Below are positions 31,746 through 44,187 of a stretch of 64,000 bases of DNA, piece by piece (positions within the stretch are counted from its first letter, which is position 1; each line of letters begins with the position of its first letter). The notes under the pieces are model-generated. The model did no database searches and was not told the origin of the DNA. It saw only the letters and a list, made by a program, of their open reading frames with translations. The position numbers were made by a program, and so were the translations under genes. The stretch is taken from the NCBI GenBank assembly GCA_018697195.1, contig CM031864.1, positions 30,428,198 to 30,492,197 of the forward strand. The letters run 5' to 3'. The stretch is from Certhia americana. Its lineage: Eukaryota; Chordata; Aves; Passeriformes; Certhiidae.

Positions 31746-34281
31746 ATACAGCGATGAAGTGCTCCCTGAGCAGAGTTGGGGTGTGTGACCAGGTCAGCCC
31801 AAAGCTGAGTGTGCCTTGGGGGCTGTCAGCAGGCACAGAAAGGAGAAGCTGTCTCCATTCCCCATTTACATCTCACGTATCCTTGGCATGGAAGCCTGGC
31901 TTGGCAGGCTGATGGGGATGAATATCTCTCAACACTCCGGGAGGGTGACAGACAGCTGGGGTCCATGGCACATTCAGGTCTTATGAAATCAGCCCCACTG
32001 GGAGTTTGTGAGGTGAAAGGAAATCCCCCTGCCCTTGGGTCTGCGAATTTGGCATCACAGTGGAGGAGCTATGGGGCAACAGGGACAAAAAAAGAAACTC
32101 TAAAAAAACTGGTTCCTACACCAGGTAGTAATTCCAGCAGAAATGGAAAGCAAGTCTAATCAGAAAAATCTCTCAAACCAAAAAACCTCAAGCTCCTGCT
32201 CACGTGGTGTCTCTGCCTAAACTCTCTAAAGTTTGCGAGGCTGTTTTGGGCAGTTGTTCCCCACTGATGTAACCATCCACATCCATTTCTCACCAGTGGG
32301 CTGATGGTGAACTAAGGCTTAGTGTGTGATGTTTGGGTGGCTGCAGTTTTGTGGACAGGTTCTACTTTCACCAGGATGCAGGGGCAGCCAGAAGTCCCTT
32401 GTCTAATCCTAACCTTTCTGATTTCGAGGATTTGGGATTTCCAAGCGGTCTGCTGAATCGGAACAGACTGACACTTCCTGCCACCTCTCCTCCTGGTGCC
32501 AGCTCAGCACATGGAAACACACACACAGATGTGGAGATGCAAGTCCGGGGCTGTTTGATCGACCCTCCTGAAGGCTGCAAAGCACAGCCCTCCCTGGGTG
32601 ACTGGGGTCAATCACCTCGGCAAGGAGGAGCCCAGGCCAGAGAGATGCAGGATGAGTCAGACACTTTGCCGGGGACTGGGAAATCAGAGCAGAAGGCAGG
32701 GGTTTCCATGACTCAGATTAATTGCAGGGAGGGGGCTTTCATGGAAGAAGGAGAGGTCAGTTACACTGGATAATGCTTTGGCTTCAACTTTTCTAGGAAG
32801 CTGTGGCCCAGAAGACATCCTTTCCCTGCCAAACAAGGGCCAGTACAATGACACCCTTTCCCCAGGCCTCCACCCACTGTCATGCAATCACTGAAAAGGA
32901 AAATTATTTCTTCTGTGCCACATATTAACGCTGGAGCTGCCAGAGTGGCGTTCCTGCGCTGGATCTGTGCTGCCAGCCTGCTCCCAGCTCCAGGAATGCA
33001 GGGGTCACTGAATGGGGCAGCTCCATGCTGGCCCCCAAAAACTGCTGTGCTGGAGACAGCAGCAAAGGGTGGTAGATGCCTGTCTGCAGCTCACATCTCT
33101 GTCCCATTTAACTCAGAGTCACTGAGCTCTGCCTTTTCCACCGTGCTCTTTCCTGCCCGGTTGCCTTCCCTGACCTTTTTATCACTGCAGTGGGTCCAGG
33201 CTGCACAGATCAGATGGAGAATCTGCTCAGAATTAACAGCACCCCACGGAGGCTGCAGATCAACCCCTGGCAGAGGCAGGCTTGTAGGGCAGTGAGGTTT
33301 TTGTCTTATGTGACTTCCAAAGATGCAAGCCAAGCCTGGCTCCCCACAGCCATCGAAAGGTTCCTGAGAGAAGATGGAAGATCCATCCACAGGGGGCTCT
33401 TTGGAGAAGGCCCCTCTCCTCCTGCCTGTTGGGATGCAAAGAAGGTGCCTCTCAGTCACCAAGGAATCATCACCTGGTGACAGCACATGTCTTTAATTTC
33501 TCCACTCTGTCCCAGCACTCATTTTAGGGAGCTGAGGAGAGGCAAATGCCTGTGTGGCTACTACTGTCCCCTCAAAGTGCAGCTGTGCTTGCTGATCCCC
33601 ATGTTTCATTTCAAAGCAAGCTCCTCTCCAGGGCACTCTGTGGGTGCACAAGAATACCCTAAAGCCTGTAGCTATGCAAACTACATGGCTACTGTGCAAA
33701 GAAATGAGATTCACCCTGACCGCTGCCCCGTGGAGAGCTCCTCAAAACACTGCCAGCCTCATACCAGTGCCTCTGAGGGGAAGCAGCTGCAATTGTTGCC
33801 TCTGTGCCCAGAGGTCCCTGGACAGCAGCCACACAGCCCAAGTGCTGCCCATTTTGTCAAGTGCCATCCCTCACGCTAGAGGGATGGGCAGTAATGTCAT
33901 TGTGGCCACCCTTGGGGTGACACAGCCACTGGGACTCCTTCCACGCCCTTCCTCAGAAGATGGGCAAGGGTGGAAGCCGACTCCGCAGCTGCTTGTGGCA
34001 AATGATGCTTTCACCATCAAAGCAGGACCTCTGGCAGCATTTGTGGGGATTAACGACAGATCCCGAGCTTGGAGCAACTCTCCCAGTTCCATTCTGTCCC
34101 CTTCACCAGCTGTGTTTGCCCAAGCTGCACTGTTCCATTCCCTGGAATGGAGCAGGGTCACTGCAGCTTCCTGGGCCACCAAAACACAGGGAAGGGTGAG
34201 GACTCCAAGTGGGGCAAGGGAGCGGTGAGAAAGGGTTAAGCCGCGTTGTTGATTGTCACATGGTGCTGGGAATGCAAAGGC
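31746..34281. other. Gene-free unique sequence
   Basis: Several open frames of 96-194 codons overlap on both strands from 32.3 to 34.35 kb, for example + 33644-34228 against - 33871-34350. I see no domain, no codon preference that sets one frame apart, and no promoter. GC is higher than in the previous 5 kb. Confidence 0.5.
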
Positions 34282-34305
34282 AGAGAGAGAGAGAGAGAGA
34301 GAGAG
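34282..34305 (+). repeat. (AG)n microsatellite
   Basis: Twelve uninterrupted AG units. It lies about 65 bases upstream of the CpG-dense islet. Confidence 0.95.
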
Positions 34306-34370
34306 GCAGCAGCACATCTTGAGTGCACATGTGGCCTCTACCACAAACACTTCAAAGTGCTTCCCTCAGA

Positions 34371-34566
34371 CTGACGGAACAGCCTGACGCCGACTGTAAA
34401 TGCCCTTGACACGCAGAGTGGAAAATATCAAACGCTGCGGCCTTCCCCCGAAACACGGCCTGCTCTCGCCAGGGAAGGCCCTAATGAACCTGTGCGGGAG
34501 AGCAGGAGGGAGGACAGGAGGTGTGACGGGTGGTTCTCATTTAGGCCGTGTACGGGTACACGCCAG
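34371..34566. promoter_or_regulatory. CpG-dense islet, possible regulatory element
   Basis: I count 14 CpGs in about 195 bases, against near-absence of CpG in most of the window. A perfect 7-bp-armed inverted repeat, CGTGTACGGGTACACG, lies at 34547-34562. The segment is too short for a classic CpG island and no start-site signature is visible. It is repeat-free. Promoter of a non-coding RNA, enhancer or conserved element are all possible. Confidence 0.35.
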
Positions 34567-37170
34567 CCTGGGCAACTGGACTTAATCTGAGGCAAATCCA
34601 AGTGCTTGAGGACATTTTAAAACAGGCTGGGACATCGGTCTAAGGCGACTCCGTGTTAGGATCCCGCCACACCTTCCCACACTGCCTTGCTGCCTTGCCC
34701 CAAACTTGTGCAAGGCAGGGTTTCTAGGATGAGGGTTTCTCCTTTTCCTCAAGGAACCTTTATCTTTTCCCAACCCTGTGCTACCACCACCCCCAGCCCT
34801 GAAATGCCCTCCCTGATCCCTTTCGTGACACTGGAAGCCTCCCCAGCCTTGGCACAGAGCAAACGCCAGAGGAAACCTCATGGTGGCCATGACCCTCTCC
34901 TGGCGCTGTGAGGTGGGGCAGACCTCTTTGTCCTACTTCTCTGAGCAGGACACAGTCCTGCTCTGATGCAGGGGAGGAAAAGCCTCCAGGATTGCAAGAA
35001 CAGGTCTCAATCACTGGTAGCATCCTGGAGTCACTGGGGGTTTCTCTGCTGTAGCCTTGTCTGGGGCATCATCTGCCCCTGGGCACACTTGGCTGGCTGG
35101 GACATGCAATCCTGGTGGCTTTGGCTGCTGTGGCTGGGGAGGTGACATCAGCCAGCTGTGCAAGGGAGCAGGGGGATGTGCCCCAAAGCTTTGAGGCCAT
35201 TTTCCCAGGACGGGGGCCAAGCAGAGACCTTGATGCAGGGAGAAAGCACCACATTGTCCTTGCTGCGTGGAAACTTGTGGGCAGAGGCCAAAGCTCTGCC
35301 TGTGCTGGTGGAGGTACGTGAGATACTGAAGAGTGGCCAAGATACAGCAGCTCTTGACCCTGGGCCAGTGTGAGAGAGTCACAAACAGTCTCTGATGGCT
35401 CCTTTTGACCATAAAACCTGCTGACTTAAGGGGAGTATGAGCTCGAGTGATGACCAAATGTGTGCAGGCAGACACAAATCTTCTGCCCAGCAGAAGAGGG
35501 GACAGAAAGACAGCGGGCCTGTGTGCGGTCTCCTTGGCTCCAGCACAGCACACATCACTGAGAGGCTGAGCAGGGCTCTGATGACTGTAGGCAGGGATCC
35601 ATTGGTTATGACACATTTGGCATGAACAAAATTGCCTCATAAAATACTTCTCAGATCAGCAAGAACTTGAGGGATCTCGGGAGGGAATTGAAGGAGAGGA
35701 AAGTTCAGACGGTCGGCAGCAGGACCCCACCTTGCACCTTGGAAGCAAAAGCAGACAGAGGAGGATACCACCACGGAGCAAGGAGCGTGAAATGGAGGTA
35801 GAATGGAAGTGTTGCAGGACATGGAGCACTGAGGGATCACATGAGCTGGACCACTTCCACCTCCATCTCGCTGGGAGAGCAACTACTGTGTCCGGATGAC
35901 AAACAAGGTAGAACCATTAAGAGGGTTTCAATAGAACATCTTTGGGGAACACTGTTAAGAGGGTAAACAGAACACATAGGTGCCACCATAAATTGCTGAG
36001 TCGTGGCAGCACAAATGTTAAAAAGCAAACCCAGAAGCCTGCAGTGAACAACAGGAAATCTCCACTGATGGCAAAAAAAGCGAACGGCTTGGGATTTATG
36101 AAACCTCCTGGGAAGGTTTATCCTCCAGTAAGCCCTTGGTGTACCATCTGCTTGAAAAAGATGCCATTGCCTTCTTTAGTGTTGTTGGTTTCTTGGAAGG
36201 GCAGGAGGTGGCTGCCTGCTCTCTGATGGATCATGGGAGGAGACCTCGAGGGTGAGTTGGCTCAGCTGACTGCACATCAGGGATGGTGCCTGGGATAAGG
36301 GGACACTGCTCTGAGGGAGTGGGCAGCAAGGAGGACAGGATCTGGCCCTGGTGGCCCTGCTGGGTGGCGCCAGGGCTGGCGGGGATGGCAGGGGACAGAG
36401 GGCTGGCACAGCCGGGGGCCTCTCGCTCATCCCCGCAGCGACAGAGGAAGATGGATTGATCGCTGAGTTGTGGATTGATGACTGCTGTCAGCTGGTGGCC
36501 TGCCTCGCTAGCCAGGGAACGGAAGCAGACTCCATGCCCAGTCCCTTTAAAGGCTTTTTGCCTCAGGATATGATTTATTGTTAGAAAACAAAGGATGTTT
36601 AAGGAAAAAAAAATCCAACACAAAATAAAACATCACAATTGATGAAAGCTGTCTTTGGTCCCCAGTGGCTTTTTTCGCCTCTTGTGAGCCTGGGAGCAAA
36701 GAAGAGAGAGAAGAGAGACATCCCCCTACAAATAACCCCACACCAGCTTCCTCTGCCTTTTAGGTATGCAACTCTCCAGTCCCATGATGAGCAGGTACTC
36801 CACAACCTATTCCCTGGCTGTCTCCCTGCCAGAGAGCACCACACTATGTGCAAACATGGAAAAACTCTGACCAGAGCTGTTTATAAGTGATATGGGACCA
36901 CATTTTTAAAAGCACAGAGGTGCCCAGCTCTAACCCCTGGTTCTGGAAAAACAACAGCTACCCTGGGCTGAAAACAATTAGGAGTACAATTAAGGAGTGG
37001 AAGGAATTATTTTAACAAAATTGAACGGATGATAATGGGGGAGTGTTTGAGGCCGTTTGGTGAGATGCTCTAAGATCAGCAAAGGATCTGAACACTGGAG
37101 GCCTGAACACTGCTTTGCAGAAACCAGGCCAGCTAGGAGGGAAAGTGGAAGCAGGAATATTGTAGGTTTA
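34567..37170. other. Gene-free unique sequence
   Basis: Includes a - strand frame of 209 codons (35011-35640) with no domain, and a moderately CpG-rich patch at 36290-36530 (GGCGCC, CCCCGCAGCGAC, ATTGATCGCTG). A 15-bp inverted repeat with a 5-base bulge sits at 35792-35866. None of this amounts to a supported gene. Confidence 0.45.
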
Positions 37171-37199
37171 ACATACATACATACATATATATATATATT
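37171..37199 (+). repeat. (CATA)n/(TA)n simple repeat
   Basis: ACATACATACATACAT followed by an ATATAT run, about 29 bases in total. Confidence 0.9.
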
Positions 37200-37249
37200 C
37201 AAAGATAAATAGCATTATGGGCATAATAAATATATGTCAGTGAAGTGCA

Positions 37250-37890
37250 TATTGATCTTGATGATAAATAACAAAAGGAGGAATCTGATAGTGGGGAGTA
37301 GAAATCAATGAGAACCTGGGAAGAGAAGCTAAAGGTAGGAGAGAAAAGCCTCTTGCCACTAAAGGCAATGATAATTATTTAAATGTATCAAGAAAAGGCA
37401 AATCCTGTAATGAGATCCCAGACAATAATGGGAAAATACTCTTCCTGTGTGTAGGAGAGACAAAGTTATTTGTTCAACATTTATTTTTCTCTTTGGAAAG
37501 AAGTGGGATGACACAGCCATACTTTATGGAAATGATGAAGTACTTTGTATTCTACTGGTGGTGAAGCTGAAAGTTAAAGAGCAGTGATTAAAGTTAGACA
37601 TTCTGCAGGATCAGATAACTTGCATCAAAGGATAAACAAATTGGCCTGAGAGCTCTCTGAACCATTAGTGTCAATTTTTAAACAAATCTGGGAACTCTGG
37701 GGAAGTTCCAGAGGATTGGGGGGAAAATCTAACACCAGACTAATAAGGCAGTAAATAAGATGGGCCATGAAAACAAGCAGTGTTTGGCAGAACACTGCAA
37801 AACAAGCATGGTTCCAGAAAGAATGATCATAAGAAAAACCTTTATGGAACACAGTCTATATGGACTCTCAGTATGTTGCATAATTAACGT
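37250..37890 (+). mobile_element. Ancient L3/CR1-type LINE relic
   Basis: Bases 37681-37719 translate in one frame as NKSGNSGEVPEDW. This is recognisable as the start of the reverse-transcriptase region of CR1/L3-clade LINEs, where the family reads roughly (F/W)..SG..P.DWK..V..P. The nucleotide context ('tctctgaaccattagtgtca', 'aagttccagaggatt', then 'cctttatggaacacag') is collinear with old amniote L3/CR1 consensus. The frame is broken by stops and indels on both sides, so the element is dead. Limits are approximate. Confidence 0.6.
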
Positions 37891-40800
37891 CAATCAGCTG
37901 CAGCTTGCAGACAATAAAGACTTTTTACTGTCTGTGATGGGGCAAGGACCTTAATTTACCAGGTGGCATCATCCATGGAGGTTTTTGCCTGATTCTTGGC
38001 TTGCGTCAGCATGGCATATCAAGGGAAAAAAGGGAGAAAAATCTTCCCTGTATAAAACCATTGGGATTGGGTTTACTGTCCTGTAACTGGGTCAGCTGGA
38101 AATCTGGAGATGTTGACTGGTGGGGTGTTTCTTGTTACACCTTGTAGGGTCCTGACTGATGAGAGGGCTGATCACTGCTGGAGGCATAGGCAGGCAGTCA
38201 GGAGAGGGCTCAGGTCCCCGAGCTCTGTCTGTGCTCACCAGTCCTTGTGTCATGGTCCCCAGCCCCTGAAGGGAGGGGGAGCTGTTGCAATGTGCCAGCA
38301 TTCCCATCTGGATTTCCTCTCTCTGAGGCTCTGGGGTTGCTGTACGGCCCCAGTGTGGAGCTAGGATGCAGCCAAAGCATGCCTCTAGATCTGAGATTTG
38401 GGAAGCATTCTGGGATAACCTCATCTAGGCACAGCTAGGGTCCCTTGGCCAGGAGGACTCCCCTCAGCAGTGTGTGTCTTAACCCAGCTGTGTGCAGGGT
38501 CTCCTGCAGCTGGGAGGTTGGGCCAGCTGGAATCACAGCCCAGATCCTTGGAGCAGCCTCTTGGGCCCATGAGCTCCAGGATCCATCAGCCAGAGCAAAG
38601 GTGCATGTGACAGCCAGGGCTGTGCATCCTCCCTGGGGCTGCCCCACAGCTCCAGACCAGCTGTTCCCAGTCAGGCCTGTGCATCCTTTCAAGTCCTGAT
38701 AAGGATCATCTCCGCTGCAGAGTGTGTGACAGACTGCCTGTCCCCTTCAGCCAACTTTCCACAAGAGCAGCTATTTTACAATCAAGTGCTCACACCCAGA
38801 GACACGGGCTGAAATGCTGAGACAAAACCCTCATGGAACCTGAGTCCAGTTATTCCAGCTTTGCTGTTTCCAACTTACTATGGTTTTTTTTAGTTCTGAA
38901 CCTTTCTCTTGAGTGTTAAAGACCCTCTTTAGACATTTCTAATCTGCACGCAATTGCCAAGCAGATAACAACTCTCATTCCTTATTCACTGTAGGAGTGG
39001 TTTGCAGTATCTTGACTAGCTCATGGGGCACAGGTCATAGCCCCTGGTTGAAAAAAGGGAATTGCTGACCCTGCAGGGCATGAAGAAGGTCAGGCTAGGA
39101 AGCAGCTCGGGTTTTACCCAGTGCCTGTGAGCCTGGGGCTTTTTGGCAGTTTGACATTGCTGAGATACCATTCTGTGTGCATAGCTGGGGCACATCTGCC
39201 TGCATTGGGGGGCAAATGCAAGGGGAAAGTTGGTCAGAGGAAGGTGACTAACCCAGCACAGCATCTCCCTGGGGGTGACCTCCTTCCCTCAAGGAATGGC
39301 CTGGCCCAGAGCAATGTCATTTCTGGGGGATGGTGGCCACGACCATCCAGCTCTGTGGTGCATTTGTGGGGTCAGCAGGACAGGAAACCAAATTCCCTTT
39401 CCTTGGGTGAGCTGTGTGCTCCATAAGTCAGGAATGTGAACCACCACATGTTTGGCTGAAAGATGATCATCCTCAGGAAAGGAGCAGGTCTATCATGGTA
39501 AAGGAAGGGAACAACTCAAAGCATGACATGCAGAAATGACACCTCAGTGCTTCAAATTTGTTCCCTGTCAATGCAGAGGAAGAAAACTGACCTAGACACT
39601 GTTGAGGTTGACAGGTCTTAAATTTAATCTGCTCTAAAGGCACGATATGACCCTGTGTTCCTGCACACTGTAAGGCTGCAGCTGTTTTACCCATTGGCTT
39701 TTCCTGCTCTCTGGCCACCTCGTGACATCTCCAGCAGAGTGGAGAAATATTTCTGTCTGTGCACTGTCAAGTGTGGGCTTCAGCTGGGACCGTTCAGACT
39801 AAAACCAAGCCCCAGGGAGGGGGCTGTTGCCAGAGGATGCCATCCTTCCTAGGACCTGGCTGGTCTCTGCTGCACAGCAGCCTGTCTCCAAGCACTGCCT
39901 CCATTGTCCTCCTCCTCAGAAGAGGTCTCACCAAGCTGGGTTTTTTCAGAGCCCTCCCTCAGCCTTCATTGAGGCAGACACATTTCTTCTCTTTTAATTT
40001 TCCTGGACCCCCAAGCTGAGATTTTTGGGGATCTGTTTGGCTGCTGCTGCTGCTGCTTTTTGCCTTTTTCTTCCTTTTTGTTACACATCATCAGGCAAGC
40101 CTAATTTCAGACCTTGGTTCCTGTGACCGAAACTGGACTCTCAATCCACTCGGAGCCATGCCAAGGGGGTCTGACCCCCATGATCCCAGGGGGTTATTTC
40201 TGGAGGTCTGTACAACGCTCAAGGATCTGCAGGCACAAGACCTGGCTGATGGTACCATGGGGCCTCACAGGTTTTGCAGGCATGAAGATTACCTGGATCA
40301 TTCTGCAGCTGCAGCCACTGGAATAATGATGGGGTTTTTTTAGTTTTACTGGTGGAGCCAAAGCCTTGAAGAAGAAAAGGCCCTGCCAAGCCAGAAGAAC
40401 ACATCCATCTTTCCAGTGAAGCAAACAAAAATGGGTTTCAGGTTAATTGATCTGCCCCAAACGAGGGGTTTTGGTTTGGCCTTCCTCACTTCCCCATCTC
40501 CTCCTCTCTTCTCCCATTGCAAATGTTTGGATCTAGGATCTGCTGGATTCAACTCAAAGCCACAGAAGGGTCCAGTCCACTTGAATTAGTGCTTCCTTGA
40601 AGACAAAATCCACCTCTGAAAACTTGCGTGTGCTTTTAGGTTCAATAACTTCCCCTATCACAAATTCCCTCCCTTGACCTTGGTCCAAATACTTGAGCTC
40701 AGCAGAACCTTTGTTTATTTGAGTAAGATGCTCTTCTCTTTCACTGCTGATTGTTCATCAAGGCAAGGACTCCATCTAAGCCGTGCCCTGTGTTTACACA

Positions 40801-40899
40801 GTTGGCCTGTATGCTGTTGTGAAACTGTTGATTGAAGCCTGTTGGAAGATGGGGAGCACTTGGCATGGATGGATTTTGGCCTTCATCCATCTGCCAAAC
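37891..40899. other. Gene-free unique sequence
   Basis: Short opposed frames only. A small (CTG)5 run sits at 40041-40057, with T-rich sequence after it. No mobile element, RNA gene or promoter could be supported. Confidence 0.5.
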
Positions 40900-41110
40900 G
40901 CCAACCAGCCTCTGCTGTTTCCCAGACTCGTGATCCGACCGACTCCGGGCGCTGTCACGGGGATGGAGAAAGGCCCGTCTTCTCACTCAAGGGACACTTC
41001 TTGCCAGGCCTGGAGGCAGTGCTGCTTCCCACTAAAATGGTTGTAATAACGTTTTAGCATGGGCAAGAGAAAAAAAATAAAGAAAGAAAAGACCTCCCTA
41101 AAACCCGTTC
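40900..41110. promoter_or_regulatory. Small CpG cluster, possible conserved element
   Basis: Seven or eight CpGs fall within about 60 bases at 40924-40978 (ACTCGTGATCCGACCGACTC, CGGGCGCTGTCACGGGG), with further single CpGs near 41050, 41107 and 41119. The surroundings are CpG-poor. No promoter elements or coding frame were recognised. Low confidence. Confidence 0.2.
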
Positions 41111-43748
41111 AAAGGGCCGGTGGAAATGGAGTCATGGAATTTTTTTGACAAATACAAAACAAAACACAGCCCAGGGCAGGAATCCAGCATGGAAAATTGG
41201 AGCCCGGTTAAAGTCTGGCAAAACTGTAAGTGGAGAAACTTCTATTCTCTTCTATCCTGATCCTAAAAAGCTGCCTGATGTCTCCTCTCAGCTGGGAGGA
41301 GAGAGTGGGGGAATGGTGGGTTCTCACCTTGGAGTGCAACTGGAATGTGTTTGCATTCATCATAGGGACGATGGCAAAAGAGGCCTGGGGAACAGAAGAG
41401 TGTGAGATGTTCCCCAGGGGTCGGAGGCCTTGTGGAGGAAGCAGAAAATGAAGAAACACAAAGTCCCTGCTCTGGTTCAGCCACTGATCCCATGGTACCA
41501 AAGAAAACATCCGAATTCACCTTTCTGTCTTCCCTCCTGACTCTCTTTTGGGCATGAACTAAGGAAAGGACCTTTCTGTCTCCCTGGGATGGTTTGCAGA
41601 ACTGGTGGGCAGGTGGGGCAGGAGAGGACTTCAGGCACGGCCACGGCCCCGTGGGCATCTGTGCCACCATGCAAACTACACACCCCATCCCCAGCACATC
41701 AAGATGGTAGGGTGGGGACAAAAACTGTAAAATGGTGGTGACAGAGGGGGTCTATTTAGTAAATGCAGGAGGAAATGTGGTTTATAACTATAGGGAGGTA
41801 GAGGGGTCAGATAATTTTCCCTTCTGGGATCTCTGTTTGGGCAGTGCCATGTGCTGATGGTGAGCAGGGAGGGCTGTGAGCCCCAAGCCAGGCTGGCCAC
41901 GTCCTGCTTTCTCCAGCTGGGACACCCCTGGCCAGTGACTCAGCCCCTCAGGGATGTGTGTCTGAGCCACTTCCCCTCAGCCATCTGGGGAGCATCCTCT
42001 CTGCACAAGGCATCCTCATGAGGCTTTTGCCATCACAGGCCTTGGCAGCTCCGCTCAGGCACATCCACACACAGTATCCCTCTGCCTTCTGCCTCCACAG
42101 CTGTGTCCAGAGCTCCTGGCTTGTCCTGCATGGATTCAGTCATGGCTGGACTGCTCCATCATCCTGACAGAAAGAGATTGTTTGTTGCTCTCTTTGTTGT
42201 CCCAAATCTGGGCCTGGGAGGATCAGCCACGGGAAAAGACTGGGCAGAAACAGCTAGCTGCATGTGGCCAGTGGATATCTCAACATTTAAAGAGAAAGAA
42301 GCAGGAGGACCCCAAAACTGCCTGGACTGGGGAAGGTGAGACAGCAAAGAAGACATGGCTTCTGTGGATGGATGCACAAATAGGTCAGAGGAACTGGCCA
42401 ACAGGGCAACCTGTCACTGCAGAGGGCTGAAGTGAACCCAGTTTGAGGCTCATGTAGGACTTGGTGGATGCCACTTCATGCAGTGTTTGGGTTTGTGTCT
42501 CACATTCAGATCAATCTGGACTGGAGCCATTTGAGCTACTCCCAATGCTGCAGCTTATGAGGATGAAAATGAATTATCAGTCTCCTGGCTGTTTAGGCCC
42601 TGGGAATAGAAAGCTTTTGCAGAATAAAGTTAGGAGCTTTACTTGCAGCCTCATCATTTTAAGGTACCAATGTCCAGCTCCACAAACATAAGTCCATCTA
42701 CTGTGAGAGCCTTTATGGACTCCTAGATTCAGGAATTAGTTCCTACTTCTTTTTTTTGCTTGTTTTCTTTGGACATTTATTCAGCATTGTCCTGACCAGC
42801 CAGGAGGACCGGTCCAATTCTTGGTGCTTTTTTGCCAAAACCATCCTTTAGTCTCAGGTACCTGCTGGATGCTGGCAGCTGGGATAAAGACAATGGAGTC
42901 TGAGTGCAGACAGACCCAAAGCTGTTTGCTGTACCTGGTCTGGATGGAAAGGGGACAGGCTGCCAGCTACAGCGCCTGGACAGACAGGCTGTGGTTAGAG
43001 TAGTCTTGATTTTGAGATGGCAACAGTATTAAATGTGTGGAAAGCAGACAGACTGGTGCTAAAGCACTTACTGGGAACATTCATGCACCACAGACCACCC
43101 GTCCTCATCATATGATGTGGTTCTGTCTATAGGCAAGATATGTAAAAACAATTTAAAATTAATTTAGCTTTTAAACCTTTTAAAAACATATAAACCCCCC
43201 AACCTTTTGATATGGGATTGGGCTGTTTTTCCAAGTGGGAAAATGTTCACATCAGGATTGATTTAATTTTTTTTTCCCCCTTTTAAATCATAAACAGTCC
43301 CGGTACAAGAAACAGTAGCTGTTATTGATTAAAAGTTCATTTGCCTTGTCTTTGCCGATGATTGATATTTGGTAAGGAAGGAAAGAAGAAGGGAAGGGTG
43401 TTGTACTTTGGAGAGCAAAAGAAAACGTGTCAGATGTTACCTGCATCTTAGAATAATGTTAGTGTTGGAAGGAGCATTATCCCAAAGAATAACAGTTGTT
43501 TCAAGGTTCAGCAGCTCCCGGGGCTCTCTGCGTGTGTTGGACTGTGTCAGATGCACCCTCCTTAAAAAGCAATGGGATGCAGGAGGGGAGCAAGGCAACT
43601 GCAATCCCAAATGGGATTTTTATGGCTCGTTGAAGCAAAGCAGCTCCCCACTGGATCCAGTGGCAGGCTGTAAAGGCTTCCCTTCAGGAGCACGTGTGCC
43701 GCTCCAGCGAGTGCAGGAGGTGCTCAGGAGATGGTGGGTTTGCCTTGA
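41111..43748. other. Gene-free unique sequence
   Basis: Frames of up to 152 codons overlap on the two strands around 41.2-41.7 kb without domains. From 43.13 to 43.29 kb the DNA is strongly AT-rich with TTTAAA words. The TTGA at 43745-43748 forms the left target duplication of the next LTR. Confidence 0.5.
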
Positions 43749-44187
43749 TGATGCCTAAAGTTTTAGCTTTTATATTTTCCAGATTCTGCACTGCATTGGT
43801 GTGTGACTCTGAATTTCATATAAAGTGTCAGCGAGCTCTCCTCACAGCTCAGGCACACACAACAATCCTTTGCCAGCCCCACAACCAAGGACACCAAAGC
43901 TGCAGCTTCAGCCCCAAAAAGTGCAAACAGCAGAGAATTGAGGAGAGCAATCTGGGAGGGTGGGACTGCAGAACCTGGAGCTGGAATTGGACAATGAACC
44001 CCAATCTGGAAATGCACCAAAACTGATAAAAGTGTGAGAACTCCTGACTTGGGGCCCATCTTGGGTGTAGCTCTGGCCAGGCTCTTGTACTGCCCAAGGT
44101 GTGTCCTGTGAAGGCCTTTTAATAAATCCCTGCTTTATTCTTTTAACACTGTCCAGCCTCTGTTCCAGGTCAGCCTCTCCAGCATCA
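43749..44187 (+). mobile_element. Solo LTR, copy 3, intact with TTGA target duplication
   Basis: Starts TGATGCC and ends AGCATCA. It is flanked on both sides by TTGA, a perfect 4-bp duplication. TATAAA is at 43819-43824 and AATAAA at 44121-44126. If that TATA box is used, the R region would be about 270 bases. It is about 3% different from copy 2 and more distant from copy 1. It is the most complete member and gives the family's length as about 439 bases. Complete excision of the provirus by LTR-LTR recombination is the usual origin of such solo LTRs. Confidence 0.9.

Noticed and set aside
36760..36800. Micro-exon between TGCCTTTTAG and GCAG|GTACTC
   Set aside because: Only about 33 bases, with a weak donor. 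Such pairs are expected by chance.
43440..43500. Possible antisense CR1 end (AGAATAATGTTAGTGTTGGA)
   Set aside because: Only one degenerate word matches. The expected following 'gatcatcaagtccaa' is missing.
43763..44097. Open frames shared with 15.2 and 26.3 kb that look like a small gene family
   Set aside because: All three sets come from copies of the same LTR.
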